Shown here: piece after piece, positions 51,987-61,573 of the stretch | Numbering within the stretch: the stretch's first letter is position 1 | Layout: each line of letters begins with the position of its first letter | Origin: JAGWBJ01 sp034423015 | Lineage (GTDB): Bacteria; Chloroflexota; Dehalococcoidia; Lucifugimonadales; JAGWBF01 | Reading direction: 5' to 3' | Length of the DNA: 64,000 bases | NCBI GenBank assembly: GCA_034423015.1 | Contig: DAOUJG010000056.1 | Coordinates: 1-64,000, forward strand | Made by a program: the position numbers and the translations under genes | The notes under the pieces: model-generated | The model's database searches: none | The model's input: the letters and a program-made list of their open reading frames with translations, nothing else | Told to the model about the DNA's origin: nothing

Positions 51987-54900
51987 ATGCTGAGAGTCGG
52001 CGTCGATATCGGGGGTACGTTCACCGACCTGATGACCTTCGACGAGGAGGCGGGGACCGTTTCCCGGAACAAGGTCTTGACGACGCCCAGGGCGCCCGAG
52101 GAGGGGCTGCTGGAAGCCTGCCGGTCGGCGGGCGTGGAAGTGGAGGGCGTGTCCCACTTCGTCCACGGCACCACGTTGGTCACCAACCTGGTGATCGAGC
52201 GCCAGGGGGCCAAGGTCGGGCTGATAACCACCCGGGGGTTCCGGGACATCCTGCTCTTCCAGACGGGCATGCGCGAGCAGAGCTTCGACCTGCAGTGGGA
52301 GCGCCGCAAGGCCCTGGTGCCCCGGCACCTGATCGTCGAGGTGTCCGAGAGGATGGGTAAGGAGGGAAGCCCCATGGCGTCCCTCGACGATGCCGATGTC
52401 GCCCGGGCCGTCCGGTACCTGGTGGCAAAGGGCGTCGACTCCGTCGCCGTGTGCCTGTTCAACTCCTACGCCAACGGCCGGCATGAGATCGAGGTCGGCC
52501 GGATCATCGCCCGCGAGGCGCCGCAGCTGTACGTGTCCCTCTCCTGCCAGGTGGACCCCCGGATAAGGGAGTATCCCAGGGCCAGCACCACGGTGCTGAA
52601 CTCCTACGCAATGCCCCGGGTGTACGGCTACGTAGACCGCCTGGACAGGGCCCTGGAGATACAGCGGGGAATCAAGTACATGCACTCCGGCGGGGGCCTC
52701 ATCTCCTCCACGGCGGCCCAGGAGAGGCCCATCGCACTGGTGGAATCGGGGCCGGCCGCGGGGGTGCTGGCCTGCCGCTACCTGGGCGAGAAGCTGGGCA
52801 TCGATCAGATCATTACCGCCGACATGGGGGGCACCAGCTTCGACGTCTGCATGATCCGAGACGGCGTGCCCGAGATAAAGGACACCACCGACGTGGAGTT
52901 CGGCATACCCGTACGGAGCGACAGCATCGACGTGGTGTCCATCGGGGCCGGGGGCGGGAGCATCGCGTGGGTCGACGAGGGCGGAAGCCTCAGGGTCGGC
53001 CCTCGCAGCGCCGGCGCCGACCCGGGACCGGCCTGCTATGACTTCGGCGGCACGGAGCCCACCACCACTGACGCCAACATGATCCTGGGGACCCTAAACC
53101 CGGAGAACTTCCTGGGCGGCGGCTCCATGAAGCTGGACCCGAACAGGTCGTGGAAGGCGATGCAGCCCATAGCCGACCACTTCGGCGTCTCGGTGCCCGA
53201 GGCGGCCCAGGGCGTGTACAAGGTCGTCAACGCCAGCATGGCCCAGGCAGTGCGGCAGGTCACGGTGAAGAAGGGCATAGACCCCAGGGAGTTCACCCTC
53301 GTGCCCTTCGGCGGGGCCGGCGCCCAGCACGCCATAGACGTTGCCAAGGAGCTTGACATAACCTCCGTGCTGTTCCCCGTCAACGCCAGCACCCTGTCGG
53401 CCCTGGGCATGATGACCGCCGACATCAGCTACAACGAGTCCCGGACGGCGTCATCTCCCCTGGCGGAGCTGTCCATGGACCGGGTGGAGGCGGACTTCCG
53501 GGAGCTGGAGGCCCGGGCCCTGGGATACCTGCAGGCCGACGAGAGCCGTGTCATCGGCACCGGCGTCCAGTGGAAGGCCGACGTGCGGTACGTGGGCCAG
53601 TCCTTCGAGCTGCGGGTGCCCCTGCCCAGGGGCAAGGCGACCAGGGAGCAGGTCTACCAGGAGTTCGAGAAGGTGTACCGGGAGCGGTACGGCATGGTGC
53701 TGGGGGACCCCGCCGAGGTGGTCAACATCCACGCCACGGCAACGGGATACATACAGTCCCTGGAGCTTCCCAAGAGGGAAGGCGCCGGCCAAGGCGCTCC
53801 CTCTCCCAAGGGACACCGGAAGATGGCCTTCTACGACTCGCCGGTGCCCGTGTACGACCGGGAGACGTTGAGGCACGGCATGGTGCTGCAGAGCCCCTGC
53901 ATCGTCGAGGAGGTGGACAACACCATCTTCCTGCCCCAGGGCTGCGAGTCCCGGGTGGACGAGTACGGCAACATAAGGACCACGGTCAGCTCCAACCCCC
54001 AGCAGGAGGCCTCTGAGCTGGACCCCTTCACCGCCGAGATCATCCGCAGCTACCTGCTCTCCACCGTCGAGGAGATGATGAAAAGCACCACCGCCGTGGC
54101 CTACTCCAGCACCTTCGCCGAGCGGCTGGACTTCACCGGCGCGATATTCGACAGCCGGGGCCGAATGGTCGCCCAGGCCCAGGGAGTGCCCATCCACGCA
54201 GGCACCATGACCGACTCGCTGGAGGCCATCATAGAGGCCTTCGACGGCAAGTTCTACGAAGGCGACGTGATGATCCTCAACGACGTCTACGCCGGCGGCT
54301 CCCACCAGCCCGACGTGATGGTGGCACGGCCCATCTTCCATGAAGACACCCTGGTGGGCTACACCGCCAACCGGGGCCATTGGACGGACATCGGCGGCAT
54401 GGCCGCGGGCGGGTTCTCGGGCACGGCCCGGCACGTCGTGCAGGAGGCCCTCACCATTCCCCCCGCCAAGCTGTACGAGGCGGGCGTCCTCAACACCACC
54501 GTGAGGGAGTTCATCCTCCGGAACGTGCGGGTGTCCCGCCAGATATGGGGCGACATCCAGTCCCAGATCACCGCCAACCTGACCGGCGAGCGGCGGGTGA
54601 AGGCGCTCATCGACAAGTACGGGGTGGACATGGTGCTGGCCGGCATGGAGGCCACCCTGGAGTACGGCCGCAGACGGTTCAGGCAGAAGCTGCTGGAGAT
54701 GCCCGACGGCAAGGGACACGACCACGACTACGTCGACACCGACGGCTACACCGACCGCATGTACAAGATCAACGTGGCGGTGGAGAAGAAGGGCGACAGG
54801 CTGAGGGTGGACTGCTCGGGCAGCTCCGACCAGGACTTCTCCATGGTGAACTGCAGCAAGGTGGTCGCCAAGGGGGCCATCTTCGTGGCGGTCATCTCAA

Positions 54901-55790
54901 TGGTGGACCCCGAGGGGGTCATGAACTCCGGCGTGCTGGAGCAGATCGACCTCTTCATCCCCGACGGGTCCATACTGAACCCCCACCATCCGGCCCCCGT
55001 AGCCGCGGGAATCTACCATATCCCGGCGCTCACCGACACGGTCATCAGGGCCTTTGGCGACTGGCTTCCCGAGCGGGTCATCGGCTCCAGCAACGGCGAC
55101 CGGGACAACACCACCTACTGGGGGTTTCACCCCGAGACCGGCCACGAGTGGGTCTGGTACCTGAGCCAGAGCGGCGGCTACGGGGCCCGGGCCACCAAGG
55201 ACGGCGAGCCCGTCGCCCCCGACCCGCGCAACAACTGCCGGTTCTCCTCCCTGGAGGTATGGGAACGGGAGTTCCCGGCCCTCTTCATGCGGTGGGAGAT
55301 GGCTACCGACTCGGGAGGGGACGGGAAGTTCCGCGGGGGCCTGGCCTCCCGCCAGGAGTTCGAGCTCCTGGGAGACGCCCTCTACTCGGCCGCGGCCACC
55401 CGGCACATCCTGCCTCCAAGGGGTATCTTCGGCGGGGGCGATGCCCACTGCCACTCCTTCCACCTGACCAGGAACGGCAAGCGGACCACCCTTCAGGAGG
55501 CCTTCGGCCTTCCGTCTCCCTCCAAGTTCGCCAACGTGTCGCTGCAGAAGGGGGACATCTTCGCCGTGGAATCGGGCGGCGGCGGGGGATACGGCGACCC
55601 CCTGGACCGGGACGTCTCCATGGTGGAGCTGGACGTGCTGGAGGGGTACGTGTCCCTGGAGAAGGCCCGGGACGTGTACGGGGTCGCCATCGACCCGGCC
55701 ACTCTCGAAGCCGACCCCCAGGCGACGGCGGACCTCAGGCTAAAGCTGGCGTCTGGCCGCCGGAGATCGATGGACGGGGCTGAGGGCTGA
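51987..55790 (+). CDS. Fused hydantoinase/5-oxoprolinase (HyuA-HyuB)
   Basis: A 1267-residue ATP-dependent cyclic-amide hydrolase. The HyuA half (about 1-680) has V-G-V-D-I-G-G-T-F-T-D at the N-terminus, V-H-G-T-T-L-V-T-N near 56, D-M-G-G-T-S-F-D near 280 and F-G-G-A-G-A-Q-H near 440. The HyuB half (about 680-1260) has P-F-T-A-E-I-I-R-S-Y, A-Q-G-V-P-I-H-A-G-T-M, the D-V-M-V-A-R-P-I-F segment and ends with G-G-G-G-G-Y-G-D-P. Usually these are two genes (hyuA, hyuB); the fusion matches 5-oxoprolinases. Substrate may be 5-oxoproline, an N-methylhydantoin or another lactam. It heads a block of catabolic genes. Confidence 0.93.
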   Translation: MLRVGVDIGGTFTDLMTFDEEAGTVSRNKVLTTPRAPEEGLLEACRSAGVEVEGVSHFVHGTTLVTNLVIERQGAKVGLITTRGFRDILLFQTGMREQSFDLQWERRKALVPRHLIVEVSERMGKEGSPMASLDDADVARAVRYLVAKGVDSVAVCLFNSYANGRHEIEVGRIIAREAPQLYVSLSCQVDPRIREYPRASTTVLNSYAMPRVYGYVDRLDRALEIQRGIKYMHSGGGLISSTAAQERPIALVESGPAAGVLACRYLGEKLGIDQIITADMGGTSFDVCMIRDGVPEIKDTTDVEFGIPVRSDSIDVVSIGAGGGSIAWVDEGGSLRVGPRSAGADPGPACYDFGGTEPTTTDANMILGTLNPENFLGGGSMKLDPNRSWKAMQPIADHFGVSVPEAAQGVYKVVNASMAQAVRQVTVKKGIDPREFTLVPFGGAGAQHAIDVAKELDITSVLFPVNASTLSALGMMTADISYNESRTASSPLAELSMDRVEADFRELEARALGYLQADESRVIGTGVQWKADVRYVGQSFELRVPLPRGKATREQVYQEFEKVYRERYGMVLGDPAEVVNIHATATGYIQSLELPKREGAGQGAPSPKGHRKMAFYDSPVPVYDRETLRHGMVLQSPCIVEEVDNTIFLPQGCESRVDEYGNIRTTVSSNPQQEASELDPFTAEIIRSYLLSTVEEMMKSTTAVAYSSTFAERLDFTGAIFDSRGRMVAQAQGVPIHAGTMTDSLEAIIEAFDGKFYEGDVMILNDVYAGGSHQPDVMVARPIFHEDTLVGYTANRGHWTDIGGMAAGGFSGTARHVVQEALTIPPAKLYEAGVLNTTVREFILRNVRVSRQIWGDIQSQITANLTGERRVKALIDKYGVDMVLAGMEATLEYGRRRFRQKLLEMPDGKGHDHDYVDTDGYTDRMYKINVAVEKKGDRLRVDCSGSSDQDFSMVNCSKVVAKGAIFVAVISMVDPEGVMNSGVLEQIDLFIPDGSILNPHHPAPVAAGIYHIPALTDTVIRAFGDWLPERVIGSSNGDRDNTTYWGFHPETGHEWVWYLSQSGGYGARATKDGEPVAPDPRNNCRFSSLEVWEREFPALFMRWEMATDSGGDGKFRGGLASRQEFELLGDALYSAAATRHILPPRGIFGGGDAHCHSFHLTRNGKRTTLQEAFGLPSPSKFANVSLQKGDIFAVESGGGGGYGDPLDRDVSMVELDVLEGYVSLEKARDVYGVAIDPATLEADPQATADLRLKLASGRRRSMDGAEG

Positions 55791-55791
55791 C

Positions 55792-57057
55792 GTGACGTCC
55801 ATCGACCGGGTGCTGGGGCAGGTCGACCGCGCCGCCATAGTGGAGCTGGCGTCGGACCTGGTCCGCATACCCAGCTTCAAGCCCGACGAGACCCCCGTGG
55901 CCCGTTACCTTGCAGATTTCTTCGGCAGCCGCGGGTACCGGGTCGACCTGCAGGAGGTGGAGCCCGGGCGCTTCCAGACCATTGCCACCCTGGAGGGCTC
56001 CGGGGGCGGGCCCAGCCTGATGCTCAACGGCCACACGGACATCAACTCGCTGGGGATGCGGTGGCGCCGGGACCCGTGGACCCCCAGCGTCGAGGGGGAC
56101 CGTCTCTACGGACACGGCGTGCAGAACATGAAGGGCGGCCTGGCCAGCGTCGTCATGGCCGCCGAGGCAGTCCGGCTGTCCCAGACCCGGCTGAAGGGAG
56201 ACCTGGTGGTGGCCTGCGTCGTGGGGGAGACCCAGGGCGGCGAGGGCACGAAGCACCTCGTGGACACCGGCTTCCGGACGGACATGGCGGTGGTTGCCGA
56301 GCCCTTCGGCCTTGGCAACCTGGTCACGGTGCACGCCGGCATAGTGCACATGGCCATCCACGCCTACGGGGTCACGGGCCACATGGCCCGCAGCGACCAC
56401 ACGGTGCACGCCGTACGGAACATGGCCCGGATCATGGACGCCCTGGAGAATGTCGAGTTCACCTGCACCCCCCGGTCCGACATGCCGGCCCTGCCCAAGC
56501 TCAACGTCGGCAGCATCATCGGAGGCCGCGGGCGGGAGTACGTCCTCGTGGAGCCGCCCTACGTCCCCGACCTGTGCACCATCATCGTCGACGTCCACTT
56601 CCTCCCCGGACAAACGGTGGAGGGCATCGTCGCCGACATCCGCCGGGCGCTGGACCCGCTGGCCGCCGCGGACCCTGACCTGCGATACGAGATCGAGATA
56701 CCGCCCCCGGCCTCCTTCAGGGGCCGCCGCAGGCTGGTGATGGACCCTCTGGACGTCCCCCCGGACGAGTACATAGTCCAGGCCGTGGCCCGCAGCCACG
56801 AGAGGGTGACCGGGCGGCCGCCCTCCTCCATCGGGGCCATCATCCCCGACTCCTACAGCGCCAACGACACGTGCCACCTGTGGAAGGCCGGCATCCCCTG
56901 CCTCATCTACGGGCCGGCCGTCGGCAGGGGGACGAAGGACGAGGACGACTCCTACGTGGTCATCAGCGAGATGGTGGAGTGCGCCAGGGTCCTGGCGGTG
57001 ACGGCCCTGGAAGTGTGCGGCTCGGACCGCGCTCACGACGGCGCCGGGACAAGCTGA
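55792..57057 (+). CDS. M20-family amidohydrolase homologue with altered metal site
   Basis: A 421-residue ArgE/DapE-like protein starting GTG 55792 one base after the hydantoinase stop. The fold motifs are clear: L-N-G-H-T-D-I-N (His81, Asp83), L-Y-G-H-G-V-Q-N-M-K-G-G, V-V-G-E-T-Q-G-G-E-G (Glu146) and V-V-A-E-P. However, the metal-bridging Asp of D-M-K-G-G is Asn112, the second Glu of the E-E-x-G-G motif is Thr147, and the late His of the H-x-x-x-E-Y-V motif is not found (K-D-E-D-D-S-Y). Position suggests hydrolysis of the N-carbamoyl or amide product of the hydantoinase, possibly with only one metal or a changed chemistry. Confidence 0.88.
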   Translation: MTSIDRVLGQVDRAAIVELASDLVRIPSFKPDETPVARYLADFFGSRGYRVDLQEVEPGRFQTIATLEGSGGGPSLMLNGHTDINSLGMRWRRDPWTPSVEGDRLYGHGVQNMKGGLASVVMAAEAVRLSQTRLKGDLVVACVVGETQGGEGTKHLVDTGFRTDMAVVAEPFGLGNLVTVHAGIVHMAIHAYGVTGHMARSDHTVHAVRNMARIMDALENVEFTCTPRSDMPALPKLNVGSIIGGRGREYVLVEPPYVPDLCTIIVDVHFLPGQTVEGIVADIRRALDPLAAADPDLRYEIEIPPPASFRGRRRLVMDPLDVPPDEYIVQAVARSHERVTGRPPSSIGAIIPDSYSANDTCHLWKAGIPCLIYGPAVGRGTKDEDDSYVVISEMVECARVLAVTALEVCGSDRAHDGAGTS

Positions 57058-57079
57058 GGTCCGGCCTCCAGGCCAGCCC

Positions 57080-58489
57080 ATGAGAAGAACGAAGATAGTC
57101 TGCACGATAGGCCCGGCCTCCAGCTCCCCGGCCGTCCTGGAACGTCTAATAGGGGCCGGGATGGACGTCGCCCGCCTCAACTTTTCCCACGGGACCCACG
57201 CCGACCACCGCGAGGTCGTAGAGGCCATCCGGCGCATCTCCACGGCCCACGGACGGCCCGTAGCCGTGCTCCAGGACCTGTCCGGTCCCAAGATCAGGAT
57301 CGGGCCCGTGGCCGAGGGAACGGTCGATGTCGACACAGGCTCCACGCTCACTCTGACCACGCGACCGGTGCCCGGCGACGCTCGCGAGGTCTCGGTGAGC
57401 CACCCGGCCCTGCCCAGGAGCGTGTCCGTGGGCGACACCATCCTCCTTGCTGATGGAGCCCTAGAGCTACAGGTGCTCGACACCACCACCGATGACATCA
57501 CGTGCGACGTCCGGATCGGCGGGCCGCTCAGCTCCCACAAGGGCGTCAACGTCCCCACCAGCTCCCTGGACGTGCCCTCGTTGACTGACAAGGACATGAC
57601 GGACCTGGCTTTCGGGATCCAGTGCGGTGTGGACTATGTCGGCCTCTCCTTCGTCCGGACCGCGGCGGACCTCTACGAGGCGAGGAGGATCGTCGAGGCG
57701 CACGGCTACGCGGTCCCGCTGGTCGCCAAGATCGAGAAGCACGAAGCGGTGGCCAACATGGACGAGATTATCGACGCCGCCGACGCGATAATGGTCGCCC
57801 GGGGCGACCTGGGGGTCGAGACTCCCCTGGAGAAGGGGCCCCTGGTCCAGAAGCGGCTGATCGAGAGGTCCAACCTGGTGGGAAAGCCGGTGATCACCGC
57901 CACCCAGATGCTCCGCTCCATGGTGGAGAACCCCCGTCCCACTCGCGCCGAGGTAACCGACGTCGCCAACGCCGTCCTGGACGGCACCGACGCGGTCATG
58001 CTGTCGGAGGAGACCGCCGTCGGGGCCTACCCCGTGGAGTCCGTCGCGATGATGGCGAGGATCGCCCAGGACGCCGAGTCGGCCCTGCCGTTCACGCCCC
58101 AGCCCTGGGACACGGGTCGCCAGGCGGCGTCCCTGGAGGAGTCCGTGGGCCGCGCCGCCTGCGACCTGGCCAGGCACATCGACGCCGCGGCTATCATAAC
58201 CTTCACCCAGTCCGGCAGCACCCCGAAGCTGGTGGCCAAGCACCGTCCCCGGCGGCTCATCCTGGCGCCGACGCCCCTGGAGAGCAGCTACAGGCGCCTC
58301 TCCCTGGTCTGGGGGGTCGTCCCCATCCTGGGCGAGGCGGCCAAGGACACCGACGAGATGGTCAGGAAGGCCCTGGACGAGTCGCTCAACTCGGGACTGG
58401 TGCGGAAAGGCCAACGGGTGGTCATAACATCTGGGGTGCCCATGGGAGTCCCCGGCTCGACCAACCTCATCGAGGTCCACGTCCTGTAG
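57080..58489 (+). CDS. pyk: Pyruvate kinase
   Basis: A 469-residue enzyme converting phosphoenolpyruvate and ADP to pyruvate and ATP. The start T-K-I-V-C-T-I-G-P-A-S, N-F-S-H-G near 36, the active Lys region K-I-E-K-H-E-A-V-A-N near 216, M-V-A-R-G-D-L-G-V-E near 237, and K-P-V-I-T-A-T-Q-M-L near 270 are all present. The C-terminal domain is complete. Its place inside a catabolic block suggests that pyruvate is an entry or exit point of the local pathway. Confidence 0.97.
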   Translation: MRRTKIVCTIGPASSSPAVLERLIGAGMDVARLNFSHGTHADHREVVEAIRRISTAHGRPVAVLQDLSGPKIRIGPVAEGTVDVDTGSTLTLTTRPVPGDAREVSVSHPALPRSVSVGDTILLADGALELQVLDTTTDDITCDVRIGGPLSSHKGVNVPTSSLDVPSLTDKDMTDLAFGIQCGVDYVGLSFVRTAADLYEARRIVEAHGYAVPLVAKIEKHEAVANMDEIIDAADAIMVARGDLGVETPLEKGPLVQKRLIERSNLVGKPVITATQMLRSMVENPRPTRAEVTDVANAVLDGTDAVMLSEETAVGAYPVESVAMMARIAQDAESALPFTPQPWDTGRQAASLEESVGRAACDLARHIDAAAIITFTQSGSTPKLVAKHRPRRLILAPTPLESSYRRLSLVWGVVPILGEAAKDTDEMVRKALDESLNSGLVRKGQRVVITSGVPMGVPGSTNLIEVHVL

Positions 58490-58621
58490 TCCCGGCGGCG
58501 AGGCTTCGCCATTTCGTAGCCCTTTCGTAGACGGACGATGTCGGATAGAATGGGCCGGGGCGCTCCCGGACCGGTTTCCATCCGTGCCCGTTTCCGCCCG
58601 GGCCCTTTGAAGGAGACTCAG

Positions 58622-59533
58622 ATGGCGATACGCACCCTTCTATACACGCCCGGCAACGAGCCGAGGAAGGTGTCCAAGGTGGGCTCCTTCGGCGCCGACG
58701 CGGCCATCCTGGACCTGGAGGACGCCGTGGCCGTCGACCAGAAGGTGGCGGCCAGGGACGCGGTCAGGCAGGCCATCCCCGCGGTCGGGGAGACGGGCAC
58801 CCGGGTGTATGTCCGGATCAACCCCACGGGAGAGAAGACCGACTTCTCCCTGAACGTGGGGCTCGCCGACATCGAGGTGGTGGTCTGCGCCGGGCTTGGC
58901 GGCCTGGTCGTGCCCAAGGTGGAGTCGGCAGAGGAGATGGAGGACGTGGAGCGGGTCCTGGCAGCCCGTGAGAAGGCCCTTGGCCTGGAGCCGGGCAGCG
59001 TGGAGGTCGTCCCCATAATCGAGACGGCCCTGGGGCTGTGGCGGGCCTATGAGATCGCCCGCAGCAACCCGCGCATCAAGTCCCTGCACTTCGGCGCGGG
59101 CGACTTCACCAGGGACGTGAGCATCGACTGGACCAGGGACGAGGCGGAGCTGGCCTATGCCCGCTCCCGCCTGGTGGTAATCTCCCGCGCCGCCGGAATC
59201 GACCCTCCCACCGACTCGGTGTGGGTGCGCCTGGACGACGAAGAAGGGTTCGTGGAGTCGGCCCGTCGGGCCAGGCGCATGGGCTTCCAGGGCAAGAGCT
59301 GCATCCACCCCAGGCAGGTCCCCCTGGCCAACCGGGTCTTCTCCTACGTGTCCCCGGAGGAGCTGGCCCAGGCCAGGAAGATCGTCGAGGCCTTTGCCCA
59401 GGCCCAGGCCGCGGGCAGCGCGTCCATCCGGGTGGACGGCCAGTTCGTCGACTATCCCCTGGTGGAGAACGCCAGGCGGGTCATCGAGCTCCACGCGGGG
59501 GCCCAAGAGGCGGCCCAAGAGGTAGAGGGTTAG
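58622..59533 (+). CDS. HpcH/HpaI aldolase / citrate lyase beta-like (CitE) protein
   Basis: A 303-residue TIM-barrel CoA-thioester lyase homologue. It opens R-T-L-L-Y-T-P-G-N-E-P and shows A-I-L-D-L-E-D-A-V near 35, V-Y-V-R-I-N-P near 65, V-V-P-I-I-E-T-A near 135, and G-K-S-C-I-H-P-R-Q-V near 217, the typical CitE end motif. ATG 58622 follows GAAGGAGA and replaces a longer non-homologous frame. It likely cleaves or forms malyl-, citramalyl- or similar CoA esters. Four bases separate it from the CoA-transferase gene, so the two probably work on the same acid. Confidence 0.92.
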   Translation: MAIRTLLYTPGNEPRKVSKVGSFGADAAILDLEDAVAVDQKVAARDAVRQAIPAVGETGTRVYVRINPTGEKTDFSLNVGLADIEVVVCAGLGGLVVPKVESAEEMEDVERVLAAREKALGLEPGSVEVVPIIETALGLWRAYEIARSNPRIKSLHFGAGDFTRDVSIDWTRDEAELAYARSRLVVISRAAGIDPPTDSVWVRLDDEEGFVESARRARRMGFQGKSCIHPRQVPLANRVFSYVSPEELAQARKIVEAFAQAQAAGSASIRVDGQFVDYPLVENARRVIELHAGAQEAAQEVEG

Positions 59534-59537
59534 AGAT

Positions 59538-60764
59538 ATGGTCTCGTCTTCCAGGGCCGATGGCGCCGGCGACAGCGACGCGTTGAGCGGGATTCGCGTG
59601 CTGGACCTTGCCACCTTCATCGCCGCCCCCTTCGCAGCGACTATGATGGCCGAGTTCGGCGCCGACGTCATCAAGGTGGAGATGCCGGGGCGCGGCGACC
59701 CCTGCCGGCAGCTTGGCGAGAAGCACAACGGGGTCGGGCTCATCTGGGCCCAGGAGAACCGGAACAAGCGGGGCATCACCTGCGACCTGAGACAGGAGAA
59801 GGGGCAGGAGATCATCAAGGAGCTGGTCAAGCGCTCCGACGTCCTGGTGGAGAACTTCAGGCCGGGCACCATGGAACGCTGGAACATGGGATACGAGGTA
59901 CTCAGGGATCTGAACCCTGGGCTGGTCATGGTCAGGGTGTCCGCCTACGGCCAGACGGGGCCGTACCGGGAGAAGGCCGGGTTCGGCCGCATCGCCCAGG
60001 CCTTCGGCGGCCTGAGCTACCTGGCCGGTTTTCCCGACCGGCCGCCCGTCAACCCGGGGTCGGCCACCATCGCCGACTATGCTGCGGGGCTCTTCGGGGC
60101 CTTCTCCATCATGGTTGCCCTGGAGCACCGGCGGCGCACGGGCGAGGGCCAGTGCATCGACATTTCCCTGTACGAGAGCATATTCCGGCTCCTGGACAAC
60201 CTGGCCTCGGCCTACGACAAGCTCGGGTTCGTCCGCGAGCGGCAGGGCACCGGCACCGCCCACGCCGTGCCCCACAACCACTACCCCACCAGGGATGGGA
60301 AGTGGGTCGCCATCGCGTGCACCAGCGACCGGATATTCCAGCGGCTGGCCAAGGCGATGGGCCGGGAAGACCTGGGCTCCGACCCCCGTTACACCACCAG
60401 CGCGGGCAGGGTGGAACACCGCGATGAGCTGGACGGCATCGTATCGGCCTGGACCCAGACCCACGACATGGGTGACCTGATAGGGCTCCTGGACTCGGAA
60501 GAGGTCCCCGTGGGCGCCATCAACAGCATAGCCGACATCTTCCAGGACCCCCAGTTCGCCGCCAGGGGTTCGATGGTCGAGGTGGACGACCCCGTCATGG
60601 GCAAGCTCAAGATGCCGGCCATCGTGCCGAGGATGAGCAGCGGCCTGGGCCGGGTGAAGCACCTTGCCCCCTCCCTCGGCCAGCACAACGACGACATATA
60701 CGGCAATCTCCTGGGGTTCAGCCCCGAGAAGCTGGCCGCCCTCGAGGACGAGGGCATCGTATAG
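59538..60764 (+). CDS. CaiB/BaiF family CoA-transferase (class III)
   Basis: A 408-residue enzyme moving CoA between carboxylic acids. It carries R-V-L-D-L-A-T-F-I-A-A-P near residue 17, E-N-R-N-K-R-G-I near 74, V-E-N-F-R-P-G-T near 109 and the catalytic Asp in A-T-I-A-D-Y-A-A-G near 181. Length is normal. It is cotranscribed with the CitE-like lyase, a common pairing for activation and cleavage of dicarboxylic or hydroxy acids. The acid is not known. Confidence 0.94.
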   Translation: MVSSSRADGAGDSDALSGIRVLDLATFIAAPFAATMMAEFGADVIKVEMPGRGDPCRQLGEKHNGVGLIWAQENRNKRGITCDLRQEKGQEIIKELVKRSDVLVENFRPGTMERWNMGYEVLRDLNPGLVMVRVSAYGQTGPYREKAGFGRIAQAFGGLSYLAGFPDRPPVNPGSATIADYAAGLFGAFSIMVALEHRRRTGEGQCIDISLYESIFRLLDNLASAYDKLGFVRERQGTGTAHAVPHNHYPTRDGKWVAIACTSDRIFQRLAKAMGREDLGSDPRYTTSAGRVEHRDELDGIVSAWTQTHDMGDLIGLLDSEEVPVGAINSIADIFQDPQFAARGSMVEVDDPVMGKLKMPAIVPRMSSGLGRVKHLAPSLGQHNDDIYGNLLGFSPEKLAALEDEGIV

Positions 60765-60818
60765 CGACCGGGCCCCTCGCAGGCCACGCACGGCGGTAAG
60801 GCCCACCTGGAGGTTAGG

Positions 60819-61532
60819 ATGGACGCTCCTATCGGAATAGATTTCCATACCTTCTCCCTGGTCGGCCGGTGCGCCCGCACGGGGATGTTGGGGGTGGGGA
60901 TCACCACCAGCGAGATTGCGGTGGGCTCCCGGTGCCCCTTCGTGCGGTCCGGGGTCGGCGCCGTCGCCACCCAGGCCATGACCAACCCCCGGCTTGGAAC
61001 GGCGGCCCTGGACCTGCTGGCCGCGGGAGAGCCGGCGCAGGACGTGGTGTCCAGCCTGGCGGAGGACGACGCGCACATCGAGCGGCGGCAGATCGGGGTC
61101 GTCGACTCCCTGGGCAGGTCCGCCGCCCGCACGGGGGCCCGCATCCACCCCTGGGCGGGCCATCTGACCGGCGACGGCTACGTGGCCATGGGCAACGGCC
61201 TTGTTGCGGAGGGCGTGGTCCGCGCGATGGCCGAGGCCTTCCAGGGCTCGGGGGCGGAGGACCTGGAGGAGCGGCTGATGCGGGCGGTGGAGGCCGGACA
61301 GCACGCGGGAGGAGAGGCCGCGCCGTTCACGCCCTACCACTCGGCTGCGCTGGTCGTATACGGCGACGACTCCTTCTCCCGGGTGGACCTGAGGGTCGAC
61401 GACCACCCCGAGCCGCTGGCCGAGCTGCGGCGTCTGCTGGAGCTCCTGAAGCCCAGGATCGACTACTACTCCCTAAGGGCCAGGGACCCCGACAGCACCG
61501 TCGCGCCGGGGACGACCCAGGAATCCAGGTAA
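60819..61532 (+). CDS. DUF1028 family protein
   Basis: A 237-residue soluble protein of the DUF1028 Ntn-hydrolase-like family. The N-terminal F-S-L-V-G-R-C-A-R-T-G-M-L-G-V-G and A-V-G-S-R-C-P-F, A-T-Q-A-M-T-N-P segments are diagnostic. Later A-M-G-N-G-L-V and the D-L-R-V-D-D-H end are conserved. Members often sit near hydantoinase and amide-degradation genes; their reaction is not established. Its context here agrees with that. Confidence 0.9.
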   Translation: MDAPIGIDFHTFSLVGRCARTGMLGVGITTSEIAVGSRCPFVRSGVGAVATQAMTNPRLGTAALDLLAAGEPAQDVVSSLAEDDAHIERRQIGVVDSLGRSAARTGARIHPWAGHLTGDGYVAMGNGLVAEGVVRAMAEAFQGSGAEDLEERLMRAVEAGQHAGGEAAPFTPYHSAALVVYGDDSFSRVDLRVDDHPEPLAELRRLLELLKPRIDYYSLRARDPDSTVAPGTTQESR

Positions 61533-61573
61533 CGTCCCAAGACACGGACGGCCAATGAGGAGGAGGGACCATT

